A stretch of DNA of 64,000 nucleotides from JBBTCX01 sp964494205. Its GTDB lineage: Bacteria > Planctomycetota > Phycisphaerae > UBA1845. Positions 18,049 to 25,654 of this stretch are shown here, one piece after another. The position numbers and the translations under genes were made by a program. The stretch spans positions 1 to 64,000 of the forward strand of contig CAZBRD010000020.1 of the NCBI GenBank assembly GCA_964494205.1, in the 5' to 3' direction. Below the pieces are notes generated by a model. The model saw only the letters and a program-made list of their open reading frames with translations, was not told the origin of the DNA and searched no databases. Positions within the stretch are counted from its first letter, which is position 1. The number at the start of each line of letters is the position of its first letter.

Positions 18049-18652
18049 GAGGACTCAGGACTGTTTGATTGCTTCTCGGTTTCGTGGCCCAGAGTGCCCA
18101 CAGAATCCAGAAGGAAAGCGAGAAGAAAATAAACGCGGGTTGCCAGACGTCGACGTGCATCGTGTGAAACCAATCGGGCCAATGCGCTCGAACGAGATAA
18201 AGCGAAATGATCCGAACCAGATTCAACGAGACAAGAATGGATGTTCCCAACAGAATGCCCGGCCATTTCAATCGTAGAGCCACCGGAAAAGCAAGAATAG
18301 CAGTTACGAAAAGACCCGCAGGCAGGATGGCATCGCACCCATGCCTGATTTGCACGCTCGCGTTGGTGGTCACTGATTGCAGGATATCGCCGGTGGCGCG
18401 GGCATCGTCACCGAATAATCGAAGCACAAGGGCGGAGGCAGAGGCGTTAACATTGAGATACCACTGGAAGAGTCGCGTGTCGGTTAGCACGCCGTAAAAG
18501 AAGACGGAAAACAATCCCATCAGCAGGGCAAAGCCAATCGCAAATCTAAAGATTGGTCCCTTACTCGATGCGAAAGATTTGGCGGAGGCGGTTTGCGCAG
18601 TTCGGCTGTTTGGCTTCTCTTGTTTGTTTGCTTCTGTTATGCGTCGCCCCAT
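18035..18652 (-). CDS. Exosortase/archaeosortase family protein (small, Xrt type)
   Basis: The 205-residue membrane protein carries the exosortase catalytic set: Cys106 in RHGCDAILPAG, Arg147 in SLNLVRIISLY, and His166 in FHTMHVDVWQ (H163 also lies there). About five transmembrane segments flank these. Exosortases recognise and cleave PEP-CTERM-like C-terminal sorting signals, often coupled to exopolysaccharide. The short length fits single-gene Xrt subfamilies rather than EpsH-fused forms. No PEP-CTERM protein is visible in this window, so the substrate must be elsewhere. The first 30 residues are polar and of uncertain role. Confidence 0.88.
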   Translation of the reverse strand: MGRRITEANKQEKPNSRTAQTASAKSFASSKGPIFRFAIGFALLMGLFSVFFYGVLTDTRLFQWYLNVNASASALVLRLFGDDARATGDILQSVTTNASVQIRHGCDAILPAGLFVTAILAFPVALRLKWPGILLGTSILVSLNLVRIISLYLVRAHWPDWFHTMHVDVWQPAFIFFSLSFWILWALWATKPRSNQTVLSPHVSA

Positions 18653-18770
18653 GAAACTCCTATGAGTTCATGTTACAGCTCGGCGAATTTGCGGCAAGAA
18701 GTGACAATTATCGACGCGCATAGGCGATTGATAGCTTATTCACGCGAAATTCGTGATATATAAACGCTGG

Positions 18771-19523
18771 TCAGGATCGGCTCGCAATAGCGGCGGCCAG
18801 CGGATTCACAAAATGGGGCACGATCTTCTGTGCAGCCAAATCGTCCGCCACGTCGAAGAGATTGCCGAGTGCCGCGTCGATGGATGTATCCCCTTCCAGC
18901 CCCCAATATTTGCGCGTGGTCAACAACACGCCGATCGGCTCGGTCTCGTAAGCTCCGCTTCGAACCGCGTAGGTGGCAGTTCGAGATTTGACCTCGACAT
19001 ACGCCTGTAAGTCGCACTCCGGCGACAGCGCGATTCCGAAATACGGTTGAGCGTCAATCACGTGCGTGGCTTGGTCACTGAAGAGGAAACCGGCGGCGGC
19101 GTGTTCGCCGAGTAGCGTCTCAGCCACAAGCTGGTCGTGATTGCCGCGATAGTGCAGATCGAAGCCGTAGACCAATTCGAGATGGTCGAATTCGATGTCG
19201 CTGAACGTCAGGTGGTACGGTGCCTGCGTCAGAATCAGATCGCCGAATTTCTTGACCTCCTCGGTGGACGACGGACCAATGTGGCCGAAACGGAGGCTCA
19301 TCGGATCAATGCGAAGCCACCTTCGCGAGCCTTCCTCGTTTGGGTCCTCTTCGAGAAGGATCGCACCGTTTTCTCGCCGACGAAGCTTGCGAAGGCGAGG
19401 ATACTCCTTGCGAATGCGATCGAAAAAGTGTAAGACCGTCTCGCGCTCAAGCGTCATGTCGAGTTTGAGGTACAGACGACTGTTGATATAGAATTCGTCG
19501 CAGTGAGCGCCGAGGCTGTTCAT
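18771..19523 (-). CDS. Hypothetical protein
   Basis: The 250-residue protein has no signal peptide or transmembrane segment and reads as a soluble alpha/beta protein. It is acidic with clear secondary-structure alternation. A DLQAYVEVKSRTATYAVRSG stretch and a GVLLTTRKYWG motif stand out. No family is recognised. It lies alone upstream of the exosortase operon in the same direction, 118 bases away, which is too far for confident operon membership. Confidence 0.75.
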   Translation of the reverse strand: MNSLGAHCDEFYINSRLYLKLDMTLERETVLHFFDRIRKEYPRLRKLRRRENGAILLEEDPNEEGSRRWLRIDPMSLRFGHIGPSSTEEVKKFGDLILTQAPYHLTFSDIEFDHLELVYGFDLHYRGNHDQLVAETLLGEHAAAGFLFSDQATHVIDAQPYFGIALSPECDLQAYVEVKSRTATYAVRSGAYETEPIGVLLTTRKYWGLEGDTSIDAALGNLFDVADDLAAQKIVPHFVNPLAAAIASRS

Positions 19524-19782
19524 GGTGTCCCTCGTGAATGATCAAACTATGTTATCGATCGCTCCATTATTTATCGAAAGTCGGGGTATTTCAACTCCGG
19601 CAGGGGGACCATGTACCGCCAAAGGTAACGCTCGCACTTAGTTGCGAGAGTTTGTACCAGGGTAAGAGACAATTGGGATCCTCGTGGGCGGTCCTCTGGG
19701 GCACGGTCGCTCGTGCGGACCGTTCGATCTCGCCACGATAAGCCGGAGCGCCAGGGCGCTTCACAGGCAGGGGTGATTTTTG

Positions 19783-20529
19783 ATGACAGCAATTCATTCA
19801 GGCTCCTCCCGGCAACGTATCGTTCGTGTCAGCCTGATCTCTCTCATGGTTATCGGATTTGCCGTCGCCTATCTGTGGGATGGTTTCCGGGGATACCCGG
19901 AGCGGAACCGGCAGGAGTTGATCAAACTGCTCAATCTCGACCAGGTGGCCGCTTCCCAGTTGGTGATTGATCCAAATCTCACAGCCTCGGAAGCGGACCG
20001 CAGGCTTGGGATTATTGGACGCGACAAGCTGAATAGCGTCGAAAAGCTGACCACGGCGTTCGGCAAGCCGTCGCTCGTTCATGGTGGCGAAGCCTATTAC
20101 ATGGGGCAGGCTGGTTGGGTGAAGGTGAAAACTGGTGGTGGGGGCGCAGGTGAGTGGGTTCGAGCGGGGAAAAGCGATACCGACATTCAACTTCAGCGCT
20201 GGATCGGGATTGCGCTTTCGGTGCTTGGTGTCGTTCTTGCGGTTCATATGATACGAGTGCTGCTATTCCGAGTGGCGGTTGATTCGAGTTCCTTGAAAAT
20301 AACTGGACGACAGCCAATCCCGCTTGCGTCCATCAGTGCTATCGATGCCGGCGAGTTCCAAAAAACAGGACGAATCGAAGTGCGTTTCGACGGCGGCGGG
20401 ATGCAGCGCAGCGTCAGGCTCGATGACTATCAAGTCATGGATTTGAAGGGGATCGTAGCGGCTATCTGTAAGGAGCGGGGAATGCCGGATCCGTTAGCTG
20501 CCGCGTCGACAAGAACCACGGATGCCTAG
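19783..20529 (+). CDS. Hypothetical membrane protein
   Basis: From the ATG at 19783 the product is 248 residues, with one N-terminal transmembrane segment (about 14-32), a polar region rich in lysine and glycine (near 100-125), a second transmembrane segment (about 138-160) and a C-terminal cytoplasmic-looking domain of ~85 residues. The topology suggests a small sensor-like or anchoring protein, but nothing in the sequence names a function. Its last 4 bases overlap the convergent end of the FHA kinase gene. Confidence 0.72.
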   Translation: MTAIHSGSSRQRIVRVSLISLMVIGFAVAYLWDGFRGYPERNRQELIKLLNLDQVAASQLVIDPNLTASEADRRLGIIGRDKLNSVEKLTTAFGKPSLVHGGEAYYMGQAGWVKVKTGGGGAGEWVRAGKSDTDIQLQRWIGIALSVLGVVLAVHMIRVLLFRVAVDSSSLKITGRQPIPLASISAIDAGEFQKTGRIEVRFDGGGMQRSVRLDDYQVMDLKGIVAAICKERGMPDPLAAASTRTTDA

Positions 20530-22199
20530 TTGCCGGGACGCGGGCCATGAGTCTTTCGGCTGTCGGCGAGGCTCGCGTCCGTGGAAGGCAGTCGAACGTG
20601 GAACGTAGTTCCCTCGCCGATTTTGCTTTCGAGATCAATCACACCACGAAGCTCGCGTACGATCTTTTGCGCCGCGGCCAGCCCCAGGCCGCTTCCGCCT
20701 TGGCCTTTTGTCGAGTGGAAGACATCAAAGACGTGCTCAAGGTCACCTGGCGCAATACCCGGCCCGTTGTCCCCGATCGAGAGAGTCACACGCGAGTGAT
20801 CGGGCTCGTAATGGGTTCGGACGTTGACGCGACCAGACTTATGCGGAACTGCCTGAAGAGCGTTGAGCATGATGTTGTGTACAACTTGATGGATGCCTTC
20901 AGGGTCCAGCGGAATGGCAGGTAACTCCTCCAAATCCGCCAACACCATGGTTTCGCACTCATCGGCGCGACCCTGAACCAGGGTAATGACATCCTCAACG
21001 ATTCGATTCAATTGCACCGGTTCGATGCGTGGTTGGCGGTCCTTGCTGAAGGTGAGCATGTTCATCGCGAGATGGAACGTGCGATCGAGATTGCTGCGGA
21101 CCAGATTCCAACCCGCCTTAGCCGTATCAAAGTTTTCCTTCCGCATGCCAAGTTCAACGACCTCGGCTCCGCCCTGCATGCCTTGAAGAATGTTGCGGAT
21201 GTGGTGCGAAAGGTAAGCGACGGTCTCGCCGGTGGCGGCTAAACGCTCGTTGCGAACACGCATGTTGAGTAGACGGAAATTCTCCATGGCCATGCCGGTG
21301 AGGCGGCCGATAGCCACCGCAAGTCGCAACTGTTCGTGCGTGTATGTGTGGTGCGACATCGAGCAGTCCATGTGGATGACGCCCTCGACTTTGTCGCGCA
21401 GCAGAATGGGCACGCAAATGACGCTGCGCAGGCCAAGTCGGTGAATACTGTCCTGGCTGTCCTCGCCGGAGAAGCGCTCATCCGACATCGCGTTGGCGCA
21501 GAGCACGCCCTCGCGACTCTTGAGCACGTGATGAATGATTTTTCTTGAAGCTACGATTTGCGGACTGCCTGAGCGTTCATGCTTGCGTCGTCGAACGACC
21601 TGCGGCGACAGCCTCTCGCCTTCGCCGCTGGGCATTAGAATCAGGAGGCGATCGACAATCAGATTATCAAAAATGATATCAGCCACTTTTTCCAACAGAC
21701 CGCCAAGGGAGTCAGTCGTTCCTATCGTTTCTGCGATTTGATAGACGACATTCCACGCAGCCACCGCGTCGGCTGTTTCCGGAGATTGCAGAATCACGCT
21801 CTCCTGCGCCGTGTTGACCGCAGAGAGAATCGATGCGCCGACTGAGTTGCTGCTGACGTCGAGGTCGATTAGATCGCGCGAGTCTTCATCCCGCGCGTGG
21901 CCATTGCCTTTTTCCTTGCCGTTGAACACCAGCAGTGTGCTGCCGACTTTGATCTGATCACCGTGTTTGATGGGAGTAGGGGAGACGATTCGCCGCCCAT
22001 TCAGGAATGTACCGTTCGAGCTATTCAGGTCAGCGAGATACCACGATCCGTTATTCGGTCGAATCTCCGCGTGCCTTCGTGAGGTGCTGTCATCTGTAAG
22101 CTGGATGTGCTCGGCGGAACGACCAATCAACGCCGGTTCGTCCGGAGTTTCGTACGTGCGTCCCTTATCCGGACCCTGCAACACGTGTAACGTGGGCAC
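20526..22199 (-). CDS. FHA-GAF-histidine kinase
   Basis: The 557-residue soluble protein has an N-terminal FHA domain (about 1-95; GRSAEHIQL, SRRHAEI, NGTFLNGRR), which binds phosphothreonine. A GAF-like domain follows (about 150-310), then HisKA (LSHHIRNILQ, His332 the likely phosphoacceptor) and a HATPase core (NALQAVP; DNGPGIAP; GQGGSGLGLAAAQKIV). In place of the usual acidic residue after the phospho-His there is a second His. No response regulator is nearby, so the kinase is an orphan. It starts with GTG. The FHA domain suggests crosstalk with Ser/Thr kinases. Confidence 0.9.
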   Translation of the reverse strand: MPTLHVLQGPDKGRTYETPDEPALIGRSAEHIQLTDDSTSRRHAEIRPNNGSWYLADLNSSNGTFLNGRRIVSPTPIKHGDQIKVGSTLLVFNGKEKGNGHARDEDSRDLIDLDVSSNSVGASILSAVNTAQESVILQSPETADAVAAWNVVYQIAETIGTTDSLGGLLEKVADIIFDNLIVDRLLILMPSGEGERLSPQVVRRRKHERSGSPQIVASRKIIHHVLKSREGVLCANAMSDERFSGEDSQDSIHRLGLRSVICVPILLRDKVEGVIHMDCSMSHHTYTHEQLRLAVAIGRLTGMAMENFRLLNMRVRNERLAATGETVAYLSHHIRNILQGMQGGAEVVELGMRKENFDTAKAGWNLVRSNLDRTFHLAMNMLTFSKDRQPRIEPVQLNRIVEDVITLVQGRADECETMVLADLEELPAIPLDPEGIHQVVHNIMLNALQAVPHKSGRVNVRTHYEPDHSRVTLSIGDNGPGIAPGDLEHVFDVFHSTKGQGGSGLGLAAAQKIVRELRGVIDLESKIGEGTTFHVRLPSTDASLADSRKTHGPRPGN

Positions 22200-22515
22200 T
22201 GCAAAGGCTCCCGGTGTTGTTCAATGAACTCGGTCGACCCTCATCGCGACCACAAGACTGACTCACGAACTTGAACTCGAAATCGAGTCTGTCAGCCGTT
22301 CATGATTCTCAACTCAACACGAACGATCTTAGATTTGCACATCGCGCGTGTCAACGAAAGTCCGCTTCATGCATGCGTAGAAACACGGACAGATTGATTA
22401 TCGGCTGTGCTCTCGGAGGCTCGTCCGCAACCGCCTTCCAATCAGTGTTTGTGCATGCGATTGCAGTTTTGATACATGAGTGTTACGTCGGCGTCTTTGA
22501 GTTAAGCTGCCGTAC
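22200..22515. other. 316-base divergent intergenic region
   Basis: The region lies between the starts of the FHA kinase (leftward) and the PhyH dioxygenase (rightward). It is moderately AT-rich and must hold both promoters, but no motif pair is strong enough to mark. No coding frame in it looks real. Confidence 0.5.
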
Positions 22516-23232
22516 ATGACTCGGCGAGATGTAAGACAGTTCGACGTCAAGAGCTTTGATCGCGACGGCTTTGCGATCATCGATGATGCGCTCTCGTCAG
22601 ATGAATGCGATTCGTTGATTGAGTCGCTTGCAAGCTTGCCGCGCGAAGCGAATCGCGGAGGTATTCGCAATCTGATTGATCATGCAGCCGTTGCTTCACT
22701 GGTTAATCATCCGAGTATCGCACATCCGGCTCGGCAAATACTTGGTCTTACTGCCTTCGCGCACAAAGCCACACTCTTTGAGAAAACGCCGGATGCGAAT
22801 TGGTTGGTAACGTGGCATCAGGATACGTTCATACCACTGGCATCTCGCGTTGATCTTCCGGAGTGGTCCGGTTGGTGCGTCAAGGCGGGGACGATTCATG
22901 CGCGACCACCAGTTGCGATGATGGAACAAGTCCTGGCTGTAAGAATTCATCTCGACGCATCGACGTTGCAAAATGGATCACTTCGCGTTGTGCCGGCGAG
23001 TCATACTCGTGGGTATTTATCCGATGTCCAAATCGCTACCTCAAGTGCTGAATCAAACTCAGTCACATGTCTTGTATCTCGCGGTGGATTGTTGTTGATG
23101 CGACCGCTGCTCTTGCACGCGTCGTCAAAGTCAGTTTTGCCTGAACCGCGACGAGTCATTCATTTCGAATTTTCAAATGTCATCCTGCCGAACGGTCTCG
23201 ATTGGCCACGACGTGCACCGATCGTTGGTTAG
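22516..23232 (+). CDS. Phytanoyl-CoA dioxygenase-family protein
   Basis: The 238-residue protein has the PhyH 2-oxoglutarate/iron oxygenase signature: H101-x-D103 (WHQDTFIPL) as the first two iron ligands, a distal H201 in LLLHASSKS, and R213 for 2-oxoglutarate binding. An early FDRDGFAIIDDALSSDECDSL segment is typical of the family. Substrates range from lipids to small metabolites and cannot be guessed. A strong promoter for the next unit begins about 55 bases after the stop. Confidence 0.87.
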   Translation: MTRRDVRQFDVKSFDRDGFAIIDDALSSDECDSLIESLASLPREANRGGIRNLIDHAAVASLVNHPSIAHPARQILGLTAFAHKATLFEKTPDANWLVTWHQDTFIPLASRVDLPEWSGWCVKAGTIHARPPVAMMEQVLAVRIHLDASTLQNGSLRVVPASHTRGYLSDVQIATSSAESNSVTCLVSRGGLLLMRPLLLHASSKSVLPEPRRVIHFEFSNVILPNGLDWPRRAPIVG

Positions 23233-23286
23233 GGCGAAGCCGAATACTCACAATAAGCAAAGGAATCATTTTTTCTTTTACATTAC

Positions 23287-23314
23287 TTGACAGACACTTT
23301 TTATGAGTTATACT
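23287..23314 (+). promoter_or_regulatory. Near-consensus sigma70 promoter
   Basis: TTGACA (23287-23292), a 16-base spacer and TATACT (23309-23314) make the best housekeeping-type promoter match noticed in the window. Transcription would begin near 23321. The only elements between it and the terminator at 23596-23630 are a 62-codon frame and RNA structures. Confidence 0.7.
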
Positions 23315-23378
23315 TCCCTGTCTCATCGGCGAGGTATTCCCTTTTTGATTCCCGAACGATGATCCCTGAGGTAACTAA

Positions 23379-23567
23379 ATGACTTGGAAGCTTATGACAA
23401 TTTGTTCGCTGCTAGGCAGAATCGCGAATAGCGCTGCGATAAATCGCGGAAAAGCTATTGCATTTGTGCCGGCGTTCAATCGCCAACCGCACGTAATGCG
23501 GCACTGCGATTGCTATACGCCAGCGCGCGAATCAACGGTCGATTCCCATAGTCCACCTTCAGGGTAA
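23379..23567 (+). CDS. 62-codon leader-type ORF within a small transcription unit
   Basis: The ATG at 23379 is preceded by GAGG with 7-base spacing, about 58 bases into the predicted transcript. The product would be basic and resembles no known protein. Its stop codon (23565-23567) directly follows a CCTTCAGGG arm (23556-23564) that can pair with an arm of the downstream terminator. That layout fits a leader peptide whose translation sets the RNA fold. It could instead be a small functional protein, or the frame may be incidental to a structured small RNA. Confidence 0.45.
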   Translation: MTWKLMTICSLLGRIANSAAINRGKAIAFVPAFNRQPHVMRHCDCYTPARESTVDSHSPPSG

Positions 23568-23630
23568 GTACCCAGTTAATTGGGTAGGCTTTCTCAAAGC
23601 CCTGAAGGATAAAACCTTCAGGGCTTTTTT
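23555..23630 (+). terminator. Attenuator-like element ending in a strong terminator
   Basis: The terminator is AAAGCCCTGAAGG (23596-23608), loop ATAAAA, CCTTCAGGGCTTT (23615-23627) and further T residues. Its left arm can also pair with an upstream CCTTCAGGG (23556-23564), identical to the right arm. Between these sit two further hairpins, TACCCA/TGGGTA (23569-23586) and GGCTTT/AAAGCC (23587-23601); the latter also competes for the terminator's left arm. These mutually exclusive pairings are typical of attenuators and riboswitch expression platforms. Termination itself is highly likely; regulation is inferred. Confidence 0.75.
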
Positions 23631-23896
23631 GTTGGACTGATTGAATGTTGAAGAGAACTGTGTTGTACAGTGCGCTGATTCCGCGCGCACGCATCATCAA
23701 TCAATGTCGTTTTGCTCCCCGACGGTCCGCTTGTGACTACTGGGATGATTTCGAAATTGACGACGGCGCGGTGATTTCACCAATCAATCGATTCTATGTG
23801 GCCACAACCGTTGTCGGCCGACGGCGCATGGGGATGTTTCAAACATTTCCCACATGCGTTCCGCAAACGGCATCGAGAACGATAACTGGATGAGGC

Positions 23897-23972
23897 GTTC
23901 GAGTAGCTCAACGGATAGAGCATCACGCTGATAACGTGAGGGTCGCGGGTTCGATTCCCGCCTCAAACACCA
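23897..23972 (+). tRNA. tRNA-Ile (GAT)
   Basis: The cloverleaf folds as acceptor GTTCGAG/CTCAAAC with one C-A mismatch at the fourth pair, D arm GCTC/GAGC, anticodon stem TCACG/CGTGA with loop CTGATAA (anticodon GAT), a 5-base variable loop and T arm GCGGG/CCCGC around TTCGATT. Discriminator A and an encoded CCA end the gene. The mismatch is the only weak point. Confidence 0.92.
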
Positions 23973-24296
23973 AGCTAGCGCTTGCACGATTGAGATCGTG
24001 GACGAAAGCGGATTGCGGGAGTTGTTGAATGGTAAGCCGGTCGTCGAAAGCTGTATCAGACTCGAGTGAACTGGTGCAGCCAAAACGACACCGTGCGATG
24101 TGCTATGCAGTCGGGTGGATCCCGACGCGTCAAATGCGACGAAACGCGGTGGCCATTGATTCGTCATTGGTCACCAAATGGGAACGAAAACGACGCGCCT
24201 CAAGCCTGACTCCGCACGAAGCACGGGGCGAATCGTGTAGATGACCCTGCAGTCCGCGAAATTATGACAAACACCTATGAGAGGAGGTGCATAAAT
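23973..24296. other. 324-base region between tRNA-Ile and the slipin gene
   Basis: No convincing gene is visible; small frames on both strands lack start signals. The last 20 bases hold GAGGAGG, the slipin ribosome-binding site. No terminator with a T tract was found for the tRNA. Confidence 0.5.
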
Positions 24297-25427
24297 ATGT
24301 TCGGAAAGGTTCGTATTCGTAAGCATGAATTGGGACTTCTGTTCCGCTATGGCGATTTTCGCGACGTGCTCCGTCCGGGCAAGTATCGCCTGTGGAGTCG
24401 TCTGTGGAGCAAAGCTCGTGCGCAGGTTGAAGTCGTGAACACGCTCGACACTCGGTTCGATCACAAGGTGCTCGACGTGCTCGTGCGTGAACCGTCCCTT
24501 CGCGACGCGCTGACCGTGGTTGACCTCGAAGACAACCAGCGGGCGCTCGTCTGGAAGGATGGTCGGTTGGCGTACATCGTCGGTCCGGGTCGACACGCGT
24601 TCTGGCGCGAGCCGTTGGAGTTGACCGTTGAAGTCTTCAACGTCGAGGCGCTTCATTTTTCGCACCCGAAGATGGATGCGGTTCTGAAGCACGCGGATGC
24701 GCCGAAATGGCTCGCCGGGCTCGAAGTGAACGAGTACGAGACCGTCTTGTTCTCGCGCGACGGCCAGATCACCAATCGACTCGGCAAGGGTCGCTACGTG
24801 TACTGGAGGGACGTTGGCCGCGTGACGTGGAAGTGTCTCGACTTGCGAGAGCAAGTGCTCGACGTCGCGGGGCAGGAAATCATGACCCAGGACAAGGTCA
24901 CGCTCCGCGTCAACCTGCTGGTGACTTACCAGGTGCTCGACCCGTACAAGGCCATGGTTGTTGTCAACGACCACGTGCAAGCGTTGTACCGCGAGGCGCA
25001 GCTTGCACTCCGGGCTGCGGTGGGTACGCGATCGCTCGACGCACTGCTGGCTGACAAGGAGTCAGTTGGTGGCGAAGTGCGGAACGCGATCGCGCAACGA
25101 GCGACCGAGTTCGGCGTTGTGATCCGGGGTGTCGGTCTGCGTGACATCATCCTGCCGGGAGAGATGAAGACCATCTTGAACCAGGTGATCGAAGCCGAGA
25201 AGGCCGCGCAGGCCAACCTGATCAAGCGGCGTGAGGAGACGGCCGCCGCGCGCAGTCAGGCCAATACAGCCAAGCTGCTCGCGGAAAACCCGATCCTTGC
25301 GCGGATGAAGGAATTGGAAATCCTGCAGGACGTTTTGTCGGGAGCCAAGGTGACGTTTGTGCTCGGTGAAAAGGACTTGGCGGGCCAGCTTCGCAAGCTC
25401 GTCCGCGACGCGGAGCCGGATTCGTAA
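24297..25427 (+). CDS. Slipin (stomatin/SPFH-family protein)
   Basis: From the ATG at 24297, supported by GAGGAGG, the product is 376 residues. It has the SPFH slipin features: an RPGKYRLW start region, a GPGRHAFWREP segment, an NVEALHFSHPKMDAV motif, the core QDKVTLRVNLLVTYQV, an RAAVG segment, and a long C-terminal helix rich in K, R, E and A (about 300-345). The transmembrane anchor of other slipins is not obvious, so it may be peripheral. SPFH proteins scaffold membrane microdomains and often pair with NfeD proteases; none is here. Confidence 0.88.
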   Translation: MFGKVRIRKHELGLLFRYGDFRDVLRPGKYRLWSRLWSKARAQVEVVNTLDTRFDHKVLDVLVREPSLRDALTVVDLEDNQRALVWKDGRLAYIVGPGRHAFWREPLELTVEVFNVEALHFSHPKMDAVLKHADAPKWLAGLEVNEYETVLFSRDGQITNRLGKGRYVYWRDVGRVTWKCLDLREQVLDVAGQEIMTQDKVTLRVNLLVTYQVLDPYKAMVVVNDHVQALYREAQLALRAAVGTRSLDALLADKESVGGEVRNAIAQRATEFGVVIRGVGLRDIILPGEMKTILNQVIEAEKAAQANLIKRREETAAARSQANTAKLLAENPILARMKELEILQDVLSGAKVTFVLGEKDLAGQLRKLVRDAEPDS

Positions 25428-25432
25428 GTTGC

Positions 25433-25458
25433 TGTGTCGAGAATCGCTACTCGGCACA
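25433..25458 (+). repeat. Degenerate copy of the tandem-terminator hairpin
   Basis: TGTGTCGAG and CTCGGCACA flank a short loop, closely matching the 12-bp stem at 5372-5399 with a few changes. It lies just after the slipin stop codon and lacks the T run of the intact copy, so it probably no longer terminates efficiently. Confidence 0.55.
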
Positions 25459-25529
25459 AAGAAGTTTTCGTGAGCGAATCGCGATCGCTCGGGTGAATGA
25501 TGCATCTGAATTGGTAACTCAAACCACCG

Positions 25530-25542
25530 AAAGGAGGTGATC
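25530..25542 (+). promoter_or_regulatory. Full-length Shine-Dalgarno sequence without a plausible gene
   Basis: AAAGGAGGTGATC is a perfect complement of the 13 bases usually found at the bacterial 16S rRNA 3' end. No start codon lies at proper distance, except a GTG inside the motif that would give a two-codon frame (GTG ATC TGA). A terminator begins 19 bases later. It may bind ribosomes or 30S subunits as part of a small RNA. Confidence 0.5.
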
Positions 25543-25560
25543 TGAGCGTAACAGCTTCGG

Positions 25561-25603
25561 CGGGGTGAAGGTCTTGGCGGGACCTTCACCCCGTCTCTTT
25601 TCT
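25561..25603 (+). terminator. Strong terminator after the slipin region
   Basis: CGGGGTGAAGGTC (25561-25573) pairs perfectly with GACCTTCACCCCG (25581-25593) around TTGGCGG, followed by a pyrimidine-rich TCTCTTTTCT. The 13-bp stem is the longest in the window. Confidence 0.85.
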
Positions 25604-25654
25604 ACAAATGCGCCGGGTGCCTGCGAATCCCTGTAGTGATACTCCAAACAAGCA

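Noticed and set aside
23645..23893. Plus-strand 82-codon frame between the attenuator-like element and tRNA-Ile
   Set aside because: No ribosome-binding site and no protein-like features; it starts 15 bases past a strong terminator.
23784..24167. Minus-strand frame of about 127 codons across tRNA-Ile
   Set aside because: It is antisense to a clear tRNA and contains the typical tRNA-antisense run RRESNPRPS.
24171..24980. Minus-strand frame of 269 codons opposite the slipin gene
   Set aside because: The opposite strand encodes a clear slipin; the antisense frame has no family match or start signal.
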